NCBI GenBank assembly: GCA_041484195.1
Contig: JBGPHC010000024.1
Location: 5,806 to 69,805 of the forward strand
Direction: 5' to 3'
From: PSRI01 sp041484195
GTDB taxonomy: Bacteria; Bacteroidota; Bacteroidia; Chitinophagales; Chitinophagaceae
Length of the DNA: 64,000 nucleotides
Shown here: positions 27,484 to 36,079 of the stretch, one piece after another
Position numbering within the stretch: position 1 is the first letter of the stretch
How the letters are laid out: each line of letters begins with the position of its first letter
Notes under the pieces: generated by a model
What the model was told of the DNA's origin: nothing
The model's database searches: none
The model's input: the letters and a program-made list of their open reading frames with translations, nothing else
Position numbers and translations under genes: made by a program

Positions 27484-28692
27484 TCATGATTTGGGGGACA
27501 AGCGGCGCATGCTGTTCCTGGGATGCATGTGTTTGAGCAAACGGATCTCTTTTTCGTTGAGGAAGCGCCATTTACCTCTTTCTATATTCTTCTTGGTGAA
27601 ACTTCCATACATCACCCGGTCCAGGTTTTTTATTTTATAACCAAGTTGTTCGAACATTCTGCGCACGATCCGGTTGCGGCCGCTGTGGATTTCGATACCG
27701 ATCACTGATTTGTCTTTGGAGTCCGCATAGGCCAGCGCATCCGGTTTGATAAAACCATCTTCCAGCTCGATTCCTTTGAGCAGTGTTTCAAAATGCAGTT
27801 TGGTAAGAGGTTTATCCAGTTTCACTTCATAGATTTTGCTCACTTCGTAGCTGGGATGGGTGAGGCGCTGGGCGAGGTCTCCGTCGTTTGTGAGCAACAA
27901 GACTCCCGTTGTGTTTCTGTCAAGCCTCCCAACCGGAAATACTCTTTCCTGGGTCGCACCCTTTATCAGGTCCATCACCGTTTTTCGGCCCTGTGGATCG
28001 TCGGTAGTGGTGATATAGTCCTTGGGTTTATTGAGTAGGATGTACTGAAGATTTTTCTGAATAGAAATCTTTTTGCCATTCACGATCACTTCGTCTTTGT
28101 AGCTGACGCGGTGTGCGGGCTGGGTAACCCTTTCTCCATTCACCAACACCTTTCCCTGCTTCACCATTTCAGCCGCGTCCCTTCGGGCGCAAAGGCCGCT
28201 CCAGGCTATGAATTTGTTCAAAGGCATCAATGCCGTAGCTGCTTTTTGCTCAACCTGTATGCCTGCCGGATTTGCCGATACGGAATTGCGATTATCGGAT
28301 TTTCGCAAATAGGTTCCAGTGCGACCTGGTCCACCCTGTTGCCTTGGTTGCCAGCCTTCTTTTCTATGGGTCTTTTCATCCCGCTTTTTGAAATGGGCCG
28401 CCTCATTGGGCCTTCTCTCCTGGAATTCTTTTCCGACAGGAGCCTGATGCGTTTTTCCTTTGGCGGGATAGGAATTCCTTTTGACGGGGCCTCTTTCTTT
28501 TGCGGGATGGTCATTATCCCTTTTGCCTGATGGGGGCCTATGTCCGCGGATTTCCGCTTCTCTTTTTTTCTTTTCATCAAACCAGGCATTTTTTTCAGCA
28601 CGCGCTTTTTTCTTTTCCTGCCTGATCCTTTCCTTCTTTTTTGCGCCGCTGTCTGCTTTGTTGACGAATTTATCAAATGGATTTTTGCTCAT
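27484..28692 (-). CDS. RsuA/RluB/RluE/RluF-type pseudouridine synthase with basic N-terminal extension
   Basis: This 402-residue protein has an S4 RNA-binding domain (MPLNKFIAWSGLCARRDAAEMVKQGKVLVNGERV, from about residue 157) and the catalytic domain with Asp in VFPVGRLDRNTTGVLLLTNDG. IEIHSGRNRIVRRMFEQLGY and LDRVMYG are further family motifs. The first 150 residues are a Lys/Arg/Glu/Gly-rich low-complexity tail (KKKARAEKNAWFDEKKKREAE), probably disordered and RNA-binding. Such tails are frequent in Bacteroidota homologs. By architecture it is closest to RluB (23S rRNA), but the target is not proven. Confidence 0.9.
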   Translation of the reverse strand: MSKNPFDKFVNKADSGAKKKERIRQEKKKARAEKNAWFDEKKKREAEIRGHRPPSGKRDNDHPAKERGPVKRNSYPAKGKTHQAPVGKEFQERRPNEAAHFKKRDEKTHRKEGWQPRQQGGPGRTGTYLRKSDNRNSVSANPAGIQVEQKAATALMPLNKFIAWSGLCARRDAAEMVKQGKVLVNGERVTQPAHRVSYKDEVIVNGKKISIQKNLQYILLNKPKDYITTTDDPQGRKTVMDLIKGATQERVFPVGRLDRNTTGVLLLTNDGDLAQRLTHPSYEVSKIYEVKLDKPLTKLHFETLLKGIELEDGFIKPDALAYADSKDKSVIGIEIHSGRNRIVRRMFEQLGYKIKNLDRVMYGSFTKKNIERGKWRFLNEKEIRLLKHMHPRNSMRRLSPKS

Positions 28693-28731
28693 GTCCGGAA
28701 GGTGAATTGATCGTTGAAAATAGAATCATGA

Positions 28732-29790
28732 CTATAATGCGTGCACATCTTTGTTGGCCAATTGTCCGCATGCAGCGTCAATATCCTTTCCACGGCTGCG
28801 GCGAAGACGTGCGTTCACTTTGTTTCGCTCCAGGTATAGCATGAATTTTTCAGTAGTGGCTAAATCGGGTTTCGAAAAATCAGCCGCTTCTATTGGATTG
28901 TATTCAATAATATTTACGAGATCGGCGGGAACCTGCCTGTATAGCTTAACAAGCTCATCGGCGTCCCTGATTGAATCATTGAAGTCTTTGAACAAAATAT
29001 ATTCGAATGTGATCTCATTATGCGTCTTTCTGTAAAAATAATTTAGGGCGTCCATGAGCGCTTTAATATTGTTGCTGTCATTGATCGGCATTATCTCATG
29101 GCGCTTGGCATCATTGGCAGCATGAAGCGAGAGAGCAAGTTTGAATTTCACTTCGTCATCGCCCAATTGCCGGATCATTTTTGCCACGCCCGCGGTGGAA
29201 ACGGTAATGCGCCTGGGACTCATTCCCAGGCCATCGGGACTTGAAATGCGTTCAATGGATTTCAGCACGTTATTGTAGTTCAGCAGAGGCTCGCCCATTC
29301 CCATGAAAACAATATTGCTCAGTTTTTTGCCATATTCTTTTTCGGACTGCTGGTTGATCAAGGCTACTTCATCATATATCTCATCAAAATTCAGGTTCCG
29401 TTTTCTATCCATATAGCCGGTCGCGCAGAATTTGCAATTAAGGCTGCATCCAATTTGGGATGAGACGCAGGCGGTCTGCCTGGATCCTGAAGGGATTAGA
29501 ACTCCTTCCACCAGATGGCCATCAAAAGTCCTGAAACGGCTCTTAATGGTTCCATCAGAGGAATGCTGAGTGGCATCAACCTGCAGAGCCGGCAGCATGA
29601 AATGGTCTTCCAGCTTTGTCCTCAACTCCTTGCTGAGGTTGGTCATGGACTCGAAGCTTTGAGCCTGTTTCAGCCATATCCATTCATACACCTGCCTTGC
29701 ACGGAATTTTTGCGCTCCAATGCTCCCGAAAAAGCTTTCCAATTCCTCCGGTGTCAGTTGCCTGATATTGGGACGGGTGGCAGGTTTCAT
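28732..29790 (-). CDS. rlmN: 23S rRNA (adenine-2503-C2)-methyltransferase
   Basis: The 352-residue radical SAM enzyme methylates C2 of A2503 in 23S rRNA (and A37 in some tRNAs). I chose the ATG at 29790 (MKPATRPNIRQLTPEELESFF), supported by a -7 element 5 bases upstream. The SAM cluster motif Cx3Cx2C is GCSLNCKFCATGYM. GMGEPLLNYNNV is the SAM-binding GEP loop, and LSLHAANDAKRHEIMPIN is conserved. The C-terminal catalytic Cys is in IDAACGQLANK. The in-frame extension to 29838 would overlap the promoter and is unlikely. Divergent from the thiolase gene. Confidence 0.95.
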   Translation of the reverse strand: MKPATRPNIRQLTPEELESFFGSIGAQKFRARQVYEWIWLKQAQSFESMTNLSKELRTKLEDHFMLPALQVDATQHSSDGTIKSRFRTFDGHLVEGVLIPSGSRQTACVSSQIGCSLNCKFCATGYMDRKRNLNFDEIYDEVALINQQSEKEYGKKLSNIVFMGMGEPLLNYNNVLKSIERISSPDGLGMSPRRITVSTAGVAKMIRQLGDDEVKFKLALSLHAANDAKRHEIMPINDSNNIKALMDALNYFYRKTHNEITFEYILFKDFNDSIRDADELVKLYRQVPADLVNIIEYNPIEAADFSKPDLATTEKFMLYLERNKVNARLRRSRGKDIDAACGQLANKDVHAL

Positions 29791-29795
29791 AGCTG

Positions 29796-29803
29796 CAAAG
29801 GTA
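29796..29803 (-). promoter_or_regulatory. Promoter element at the start codon of rlmN
   Basis: Minus-strand TACCTTTG is an exact TAnnTTTG match, with 5 bases between its G and the rlmN ATG at 29790. The transcript would therefore start at or beside the ATG (leaderless mRNA). The -33 element is not obvious. Confidence 0.42.
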
Positions 29804-29843
29804 CAATGGCGATTCCACAATGATCTAAATGAATACATTCCCC

Positions 29844-29851
29844 TAATTTTG
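29844..29851 (+). promoter_or_regulatory. Likely -7 element of the thiolase gene
   Basis: TAATTTTG, an exact TAnnTTTG match, 44 bases before the ATG at 29896. The -33 position lacks a clear TTG. Confidence 0.42.
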
Positions 29852-29895
29852 GCGTTTTCTCCTCAATCCATCTCATTAAATTGACTATAGGCTAT

Positions 29896-31098
29896 ATGCA
29901 GACAGCATACATTATTGACTCCGTGCGCACGCCGATTGGCAGATATGGAGGAGCATTGAGCTCCATGCGCCCCGACGATCTCCTGGCCTTGGTAATTAAA
30001 CGGTTGTTGGAGAGAAATTCTTCCATCGACATCAATGACATTGAAGATGTGATAGCGGGAGACGCTAACCAGGCGGGTGAGGACAACCGTAATGTAGCCA
30101 GGATGGCCGCGCTGCTGGCCGGCCTTCCGGTGACCGTGGCGGGCAATACAGTCAATCGCCTCTGCGCTTCAGGACTGCAGGCAGTGATGGATGCCGCGAG
30201 AGCTATCATGTGCGGGGAAGGCAGTCTATATATTGCCGGCGGAGTGGAGAGTATGACTCGCGCGCCCTACATAATGCCTAAGACTGATGAAAAATTTTCG
30301 CGTAAACCCGAAATTTTTGATACCACCATCGGATGGAGAATGGTGAATAAAAAGCTGATTGAAAAATATCACCCTTATAGTATGGGCGAAACTGCCGAGA
30401 ATGTCGCCAGACAATGGAAGATCAGCAGGCAGGATCAGGATGCATTCGCCCTGGCCTCGCAACAAAAATATTTTGCAGCACTCGGCGCAAATAAATGGAA
30501 TGATGAAATAGTTCCCGTGGAAATCAGTCCCAACAAGGAAGAGAGGCTGATTTTTTCTACGGATGAACATCCACGCCAGACTTCCCTGGAAAAGTTGTCG
30601 CAACTGAGACCCGCCTTCGTAAAAGAGGGAACGGTAACCGCAGGCAACTCATCCGGCATCAATGACGGAGCAGCGGCCATGTTATTAGCCAGCGAGGCAG
30701 CCGTAAAGAAATTCGGACTGAGGCCCGTTGCTAAAATAATTTCCATGGCCGTAGCGGGTGTGGACCCGTCCATCATGGGAATCGGACCCGTGCCCGCAAG
30801 CGGCAAGGCCTTACAAAGAGCTGGTTTGAGAGTGGAGGATCTGGACCTGATAGAATTGAATGAGGCATTCGCTTCACAATCCATTGCCTGTATCAGGGAC
30901 CTGGGGCTGGATAGGTCAAAAGTGAATGTGAACGGGGGAGCTATCGCCATCGGTCACCCGCTGGGTTGCAGCGGTCTGAGGATTTCCACTAGCCTATTGT
31001 ATGAAATGAAAAGGAGAGGAAGCAGGTATGGACTGGCAACCATGTGTGTGGGAGTAGGCCAGGGCGCCGCCATAATTTATGAGGGTATTCCTGCCTGA
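29896..31098 (+). CDS. Acetyl-CoA acyltransferase (thiolase), PcaF/PaaJ-like
   Basis: This 400-residue thiolase cleaves 3-ketoacyl-CoA with CoA. The nucleophilic Cys is in NTVNRLCASGLQAV (near residue 90), the His in LIELNEAFASQS/GGAIAIGHPLGCSG, and the second Cys in LATMCVGVGQGAA. The AGEDNRNVARMAALLAGLP and TIGWRMVN segments resemble 3-oxoadipyl-CoA thiolases of aromatic degradation, but no other pcaF/paa gene is nearby. A general beta-oxidation role is equally possible. Start chosen at ATG 29896 (MQTAYIIDSVRTPIGRYGG). Confidence 0.9.
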   Translation: MQTAYIIDSVRTPIGRYGGALSSMRPDDLLALVIKRLLERNSSIDINDIEDVIAGDANQAGEDNRNVARMAALLAGLPVTVAGNTVNRLCASGLQAVMDAARAIMCGEGSLYIAGGVESMTRAPYIMPKTDEKFSRKPEIFDTTIGWRMVNKKLIEKYHPYSMGETAENVARQWKISRQDQDAFALASQQKYFAALGANKWNDEIVPVEISPNKEERLIFSTDEHPRQTSLEKLSQLRPAFVKEGTVTAGNSSGINDGAAAMLLASEAAVKKFGLRPVAKIISMAVAGVDPSIMGIGPVPASGKALQRAGLRVEDLDLIELNEAFASQSIACIRDLGLDRSKVNVNGGAIAIGHPLGCSGLRISTSLLYEMKRRGSRYGLATMCVGVGQGAAIIYEGIPA

Positions 31099-31152
31099 AA
31101 TTCTACTATTTGAAAATATTGATCTGCACAATTCAATTCAAAGCATATAATC

Positions 31153-31647
31153 ATGTGGCAGCAAAATGGATTCATGGAAGGGGAACCTGATCTCAAATCG
31201 TCTGTGAAAGAGCTGTCGGACCTCATTGAACAGACGCCTGAAAAATTCAGGAAATTCAGGGAAGAGGAGATATTACGGAAATCATCACCCGAAAAATGGT
31301 CCGGGAAAGAAATCCTGGGTCATTTAATTGACAGCGCCCTGAATAATCTGAGACGTTTCACGGAAATCCAGTTTCTGCCCCAACCATATATAATACAATC
31401 TTATGACCAGGTGAATTTGGTTATTGTGAATGACTACCAGCACTTGCCTCTGGATCAGCTCCTAAACCTATGGCAGGCCCTGAACCGGCAGATCATCCAT
31501 GTAATTGAAAGGATTCCGGAAGAGAAGCTTGCATATCCGGTAAACCCGCAATACGATAATAAAGAAATGAAAAACCTGCGCTGGATCATTGGGGATTATG
31601 TAGCCCACATGAAGCATCATATGAAACAGATTTTCCCATCCGCCTGA
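31153..31647 (+). CDS. DinB-fold protein (DinB_2 superfamily)
   Basis: The 164-residue four-helix bundle is of the DinB/YfiT superfamily, unrelated to DNA polymerase IV. Conserved features are SPEKWSGKEILGHLIDSALNNLRRF (with the first metal His in GHLID) and, near the end, WIIGDYVAHMKHHMKQI with the C-terminal His cluster. These three His form the usual metal site of putative thiol-dependent transferases (bacillithiol S-transferase-like). Substrate unknown. It lies 54 bases after the thiolase and could be co-transcribed. Confidence 0.88.
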   Translation: MWQQNGFMEGEPDLKSSVKELSDLIEQTPEKFRKFREEEILRKSSPEKWSGKEILGHLIDSALNNLRRFTEIQFLPQPYIIQSYDQVNLVIVNDYQHLPLDQLLNLWQALNRQIIHVIERIPEEKLAYPVNPQYDNKEMKNLRWIIGDYVAHMKHHMKQIFPSA

Positions 31648-31763
31648 AACGGTGGTATATGGTCTTGCTTTGGATTTGTCGAGTACCGGGGCTCATGCTT
31701 TATGTAAGAGTTGACAAAATAACAATCAACCCCTCGCGGGAAAGATGATGATTGGAGTATGGT

Positions 31764-33128
31764 TCAGAACCCAAATTGAAGGATCGATGTTTGTGGAACG
31801 GTCTCCTGTTCACCTGTGTGCAGATTCCTGATGGTGCAGGTACCATCTCCAAGCTCCTTGCTGCCAATGATGACTACGAATTGGATATTTTTCTTTTCGG
31901 CGTATTTGAATTGTTTTTCGAACTTACTGTTTTCATGAAAAAGTTCGCAGCGGATGCCGGTCACCCTGAGTTGTTGCATCAATAAAAATGCTTTCCTGCT
32001 TTCTGCTTCTCCGAGATTGAAGAACAGCGCCTGCGTCCCTAAATGTATGTCATCGGGAAATAGCTTCAATTCTTCCATCACGTCATAGATCCTGTCCACA
32101 CCGAATGAAATACCGATGCCGGGGATATTGGGCACCCCAAACAGACCCGTAAGATCGTCGTAGCGGCCTCCTCCGCCAATACTTCCCATCTGTACCCCCT
32201 TCGCCTTAACTTCAAATATGGTCCCCGTATAATAATTGAGTCCCCGGGCCAGGGTGAAATCCACTGAGGCGGAAGGCAGGAACGCTTCCATCTGGAATTT
32301 GAGTATATATTCCAGTTCGCTGATGCCTTTGTGCCCCAAATCTGTGGAACCGAGTAAGGCCTTTACCTGTTGGAGTTTTTCTTCATTGCTGCCTTTGATG
32401 TCCAGATATTTTTCAATTATGGAAATTTGATTTCCGGCAAATCCTTTTTTAGCCAACTCTTCTTTCACTTGCGCGAGCCCGATATTATCCAGTTTATCGA
32501 TCGCGATTGTGATGTCCGTCATTTTAGCTGCGCCTCCGCAGGATTCGACAAGTGCCGCTAATATTTTCCTGTTGTTGATCTTGATATCAACCCCGATCCC
32601 AAGGGCTGCAAATACCTGGCTGTACAGGGCGGATAATTCTACTTCATTCTGCAGCGACAGGCTGCCCACCACGTCGGCATCACACTGATAGAATTCCCGG
32701 TACCTGCCCCGCTGCGGCCGGTCGGCTCTCCATACAGGCTGCATCTGGTATCGTTTAAAAGGGAAGGTCAATTGACCATGGTGCATCGCCACATAACGGG
32801 CAAAAGGAATCGTGAGATCGTATTTCAGGGCCCTTTCGGTTATTTCCTTGTCATTCTTTCCCAACAAAATATTCTCAAAAGCAATCCTCGCCTTCTCTGT
32901 TTTCTTAGGATCGTTCAGTCCATTATTCAATATCTTAAAAATGAGTTTATCACCTTCTTCCCCATACTTGCCCGTGAGTGTTTCGAGGTTTTCTACGGCG
33001 GGTGTTTCGAGCGGTTGAAACCCATACAATTCAAATAGATTTCGGAGGGTATTGATAATAAAATTTCGTTTGCGAACCGTTTCGGCTCCAAAATCCCTGA
33101 ATCCCTGTGGTAAAGAAGGTTTCATCAT
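31764..33128 (-). CDS. hisS: Histidyl-tRNA synthetase
   Basis: This class II aminoacyl-tRNA synthetase of 454 residues (ATG at 33128 or the adjacent 33125, MKPSLPQGF) charges tRNA-His. Motif 1 surrounds LFELYGFQPLETPAVENLETL. Motif 2 is RYQMQPVWRADRPQRGRYREFYQCDADVVG. The histidine-specific loop is ARGLNYYTGTIFEV, and motif 3 is GIGISFGVDRIYD. The C-terminal anticodon-binding domain follows (LGTQALFFNLGEAE, FVVIIGSKELGDGTCTIRN). All motifs are intact. Confidence 0.97.
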   Translation of the reverse strand: MMKPSLPQGFRDFGAETVRKRNFIINTLRNLFELYGFQPLETPAVENLETLTGKYGEEGDKLIFKILNNGLNDPKKTEKARIAFENILLGKNDKEITERALKYDLTIPFARYVAMHHGQLTFPFKRYQMQPVWRADRPQRGRYREFYQCDADVVGSLSLQNEVELSALYSQVFAALGIGVDIKINNRKILAALVESCGGAAKMTDITIAIDKLDNIGLAQVKEELAKKGFAGNQISIIEKYLDIKGSNEEKLQQVKALLGSTDLGHKGISELEYILKFQMEAFLPSASVDFTLARGLNYYTGTIFEVKAKGVQMGSIGGGGRYDDLTGLFGVPNIPGIGISFGVDRIYDVMEELKLFPDDIHLGTQALFFNLGEAESRKAFLLMQQLRVTGIRCELFHENSKFEKQFKYAEKKNIQFVVIIGSKELGDGTCTIRNLHTGEQETVPQTSILQFGF

Positions 33129-33184
33129 GATTTGATTCGATGTATTGAATCTGGTACTTAATATTTGAAATTAGGGTAGTCTGT

Positions 33185-33670
33185 TCAAATCGGCCTCATT
33201 ACATTGGTATGGTCGCCCGCATATTTCTGAACAAGCGCTTCGCAGGCCTTGTCCAACATTTTGTAAACCTCGAGGTAATCTGGTTCAGGCCCATACCAGG
33301 GGTCGGGTATGTCCATATTCCTTCCGGGATACAATTCATTCATCAGGAGATCTACTTTATTCCGGGAGAAGCTATTTTGAGCGATCCATTGCATTTCATC
33401 TATCACATCTTCGGCCATCGCATAGATCTTGTCGAATTTCTGAAAATCTTCGGGCACAAAATTTCTGGCTCTTTGGTGACTGATGTCAATACCGTTCAGC
33501 TTCGCCACTTTTTGCGAGAGACGGTGCGGTGGTTCTCCGGTATGGTAGCCATTGGTGCCGGCACTTTCCACCACCCAGGGCAGGCCGGCCTTCAATACTT
33601 TGTCCTTCAATATGCCTTCCGCCAGGGGACTTCTGCAAATATTTCCCAGGCATACCATCAAAATTTTCAT
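33185..33670 (-). CDS. Low-molecular-weight protein-tyrosine phosphatase
   Basis: The ATG at 33670 gives 161 residues starting directly with the catalytic P-loop MKILMVCLGNICRSPLAEG (nucleophile Cys7, Arg13). The general-acid Asp is in MDIPDPWYG. SAGTNGYHTGEPPHRLS and HQRARNFVPEDFQKFDKIYAM are family segments. It dephosphorylates phosphotyrosine or small phosphate esters in the cytosol. The 16-residue upstream extension would overlap the promoter element and is rejected. Divergent from the TonB-type gene. Confidence 0.93.
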   Translation of the reverse strand: MKILMVCLGNICRSPLAEGILKDKVLKAGLPWVVESAGTNGYHTGEPPHRLSQKVAKLNGIDISHQRARNFVPEDFQKFDKIYAMAEDVIDEMQWIAQNSFSRNKVDLLMNELYPGRNMDIPDPWYGPEPDYLEVYKMLDKACEALVQKYAGDHTNVMRPI

Positions 33671-33675
33671 GCCAG

Positions 33676-33683
33676 CAAAAGTA
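33676..33683 (-). promoter_or_regulatory. Promoter element at the phosphatase start codon
   Basis: Minus-strand TACTTTTG is an exact TAnnTTTG match, ending 5 bases before the ATG at 33670. This is the same geometry as at rlmN and mnmE and implies a leaderless transcript. Confidence 0.4.
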
Positions 33684-33930
33684 TGAAAAAGCGGGACGTG
33701 GCAATCTCGGTTAGCCAATCCTTTAACCTGATTTGAAAATCCGCTGCTGCAGATCCATGATCAGAAAATTGAGCAAAGCTAAGGCCATGACCGCGGGTTC
33801 ATTTTCCTGCAATACCACCGGATTAGTCGCCATGGCCCTGTTTTTTATGGAATTGCTGACCTGCCGCATCTCAATGGTGACCACAGAGCTCTGTTGTGTA
33901 ACCCCATTTGTTCACAACAAAATTAAGGTC

Positions 33931-34770
33931 ATGAAACCGGAAGCCATACTGCAGGCCGACTTACTCGATATTATTTTCGATGGCAGAAACAAAGCTTATG
34001 GAGCTTATTATTTGAGAAGACACCAGGAACAATATCTCCTGACAGGAATGTTCATCGCATTTGGAATGATTGTATTGCTTTTGCTCAGCTTGTCTTACAG
34101 GAAGAGAGAGGCGACACAAAGGAATATTTTTGATCCCGGAGCTGCTCGTATAATAAAGGTAGATCCTCTGATACCAAAGCCACCGGAGCAACGCCAACCG
34201 CCTGTGAAACCAAGACCATCCGTAGCCGAAATTCAAGATACCAGGTACAGGATCGTTCCACCAACAACCCCGGTGGATGTTCCGCCTCCGGATTTGAGAG
34301 ATATTTCCGACAAATATGTTTCCACAATCACCCTTCCGGGGGACAGCGGAGACAATTACAAGGTCAGGGATAAGACAGGTATCGGGCAGGCAATGAATGA
34401 ACCAAGGGGTGACGAAGGCAGGAGCCCATTGGGGCAGGACATGGTGGATGAACAAGCCGCATTTCCAGGAGGAATGAATGCCCTGCAAAGATTTCTTCAA
34501 CACAATTTGAGTGATCCCCGCAATGGGGAGGATGATGCCGGCTCCCTGGTGAGAGTGAATATAAGGTTTGTGGTGGAAGTAGATGGAAGCATTGGCGCCA
34601 TGGAATTCATGAATAGCGGCGGGGAGAAAATTGATCGTGAAATACTAAGGGTGCTGAAGAAGATGCCCAAATGGAAACCGGCGCTGAAAAATGGGAAGAA
34701 AGTGGCCATGTATTTTGTCCAACCTGTGGTATTTGCCCCTTCTACAGACCAGGGATTCATCAATTTTTAA
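33931..34770 (+). CDS. Energy transducer TonB
   Basis: The ATG at 33931 (MKPEAILQADLLDIIFDGRNKAYGAYYLRRH) gives 279 residues. A single membrane helix lies near residues 38-58 (MFIAFGMIVLLLLSLSY), followed by a Pro-rich periplasmic spacer (PLIPKPPEQRQPPVKPRPS) and a C-terminal TonB domain (AAFPGGMNALQRFLQHNL, VRVNIRFVVEVDGSIG, PKWKPALKNGKKVAMYFVQPVVF). It transmits proton-motive energy from ExbB/ExbD to outer-membrane receptors. The N-terminal DIIFDGRNKAYGAY block is shared with the second TonB at 58807. A 66-residue upstream extension reads as non-coding. It leads a four-gene cluster. Confidence 0.88.
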   Translation: MKPEAILQADLLDIIFDGRNKAYGAYYLRRHQEQYLLTGMFIAFGMIVLLLLSLSYRKREATQRNIFDPGAARIIKVDPLIPKPPEQRQPPVKPRPSVAEIQDTRYRIVPPTTPVDVPPPDLRDISDKYVSTITLPGDSGDNYKVRDKTGIGQAMNEPRGDEGRSPLGQDMVDEQAAFPGGMNALQRFLQHNLSDPRNGEDDAGSLVRVNIRFVVEVDGSIGAMEFMNSGGEKIDREILRVLKKMPKWKPALKNGKKVAMYFVQPVVFAPSTDQGFINF

Positions 34771-34830
34771 CAGGGATTTGGCTTGATTATCGGAGGATTT
34801 GTTAACTTGCCAGCCCCACAAAATCCGTTT

Positions 34831-35073
34831 ATGGCATCACAGGAATGGGAGGATAGAAAAGAAAAAAGGTACTCGGTCATGCATTCTTTGTACGATTATG
34901 CGATGGGTGTGGTATGGATTTCAGTGGGATTGTTCTTCTTATTGTATAGGAAATTGGGAATTGAATGGATGAAGAGTGATGCGGTTTTGGACACGATTTT
35001 TGGATTTGTTGGTGTTGCCTACGGAATATTCCGCCTGTATAGAGGTTATCAAAAAAAATATTTCAGGAAATGA
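34831..35073 (+). CDS. Small membrane protein of the TonB/PstS-like cluster
   Basis: The ATG at 34831 (MASQEWEDRKEKRY) gives 80 residues with two hydrophobic segments, about 22-40 (YAMGVVWISVGLFFLLYRKL) and 52-70 (VLDTIFGFVGVAYGIFRLY), and a basic C-terminus. It appears to be a conserved partner in Bacteroidota TonB clusters, though I cannot name the family. Its stop overlaps the start of the next gene by ATGA (35070-35073), evidence for translational coupling. Confidence 0.7.
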   Translation: MASQEWEDRKEKRYSVMHSLYDYAMGVVWISVGLFFLLYRKLGIEWMKSDAVLDTIFGFVGVAYGIFRLYRGYQKKYFRK

Positions 35074-36026
35074 ATAATTCTCGCGAGAGGAAGCGCAGGA
35101 TAAATTTTTTCGCAATGGCTTTAGTGGGTTTCCTGCTTGCAATTGTATTGTTTGGCTGCGGTGGAGGCAAAGGGAGGTCCATCCCCGGTGATGATACTCC
35201 TACATCAGGCACCATTCAAATCAGCGTTGATGAATCTTTTAAGCCCATCATTGATTCGCAGATCAAAGTGTTCATGGCCCTGTTTCCCCAAACCCACGTC
35301 ATACCACATTATAAGCCTGAAGCAGAATGCCTTAAGGACCTCACGAATGACAGTATCAGAATGGTTATTGTTACAAGGGGGCTGAGTGAAGAAGAAGTTA
35401 AATACCTGAAGGACACCCTTGAATTTGCACCCATTTGGGACAAAATTGCGTCTGACGCTATAGCCGTTATCGTGAATAACAAGGCGAAGGATTCACTTTT
35501 TGATATGAGTGATATCAGGTCTTTGATGAATGGTACCAGTGGCTATAAATTGAAGCCTATATTGGATGGCAAAAAAGCTACCAGCACGGTCAGGTTCATG
35601 CTGGACTCCGTATTGCGGGGTGCTCCCATATCCCCTGATGTGGCGGGGGCCGATTCAAGCCAGGGAGTGATTGATTATGTGGGCCAGCATGAAGATGCGA
35701 TTGGATTCGTGGGCGTAAGCTGGGTAGGAGACCTGGAAGACCCGCAACAATTGCATTTTGTAAATAAAGTAAGAGTTGCGTCAATTGAAGCCAGAGGAGA
35801 AAAAGGTAAATATATCAAGCCTTACCAGGCTAATATAGCCACCAAACGATACCCAATGACAAGAGGCTTGTATTATATTGTGAAGGAGAATTACGGTGGC
35901 CTGGGAAGAGGATTTGCCAATTTCATGCAATTTGAAAGGGGGCAACTGATTTTCAGAAAGGCCTACCTGGTGCCGGCTAAGATGGATTTCAGCGTCAGGG
36001 ATGCCAGGATCACGGAAGGTGATTGA
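35070..36026 (+). CDS. PstS-like phosphate-binding lipoprotein
   Basis: This 318-residue periplasmic lipoprotein has a signal peptide and lipobox LFGC with the lipid-bearing Cys at residue 30. The mature part reads as a PBP-type II fold: TIQISVDESFKPIIDSQIKVF, RMVIVTRGLSEEEVKYL, ASDAIAVIVNNKAKDSLF, SDIRSLMNGT and GLYYIVKENYGGLGRGFANFM. Homologs are annotated as phosphate ABC transporter substrate-binding proteins, yet no PstCAB genes are present, and the context is TonB. It may therefore be a TonB-system sensor or ligand-binding factor rather than a transporter subunit (inference). Confidence 0.82.
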   Translation: MNNSRERKRRINFFAMALVGFLLAIVLFGCGGGKGRSIPGDDTPTSGTIQISVDESFKPIIDSQIKVFMALFPQTHVIPHYKPEAECLKDLTNDSIRMVIVTRGLSEEEVKYLKDTLEFAPIWDKIASDAIAVIVNNKAKDSLFDMSDIRSLMNGTSGYKLKPILDGKKATSTVRFMLDSVLRGAPISPDVAGADSSQGVIDYVGQHEDAIGFVGVSWVGDLEDPQQLHFVNKVRVASIEARGEKGKYIKPYQANIATKRYPMTRGLYYIVKENYGGLGRGFANFMQFERGQLIFRKAYLVPAKMDFSVRDARITEGD

Positions 36027-36079
36027 ATTTGGCGAACTATTTTATCTATAAATTTCATAAATCAAAATCACAATCAACG

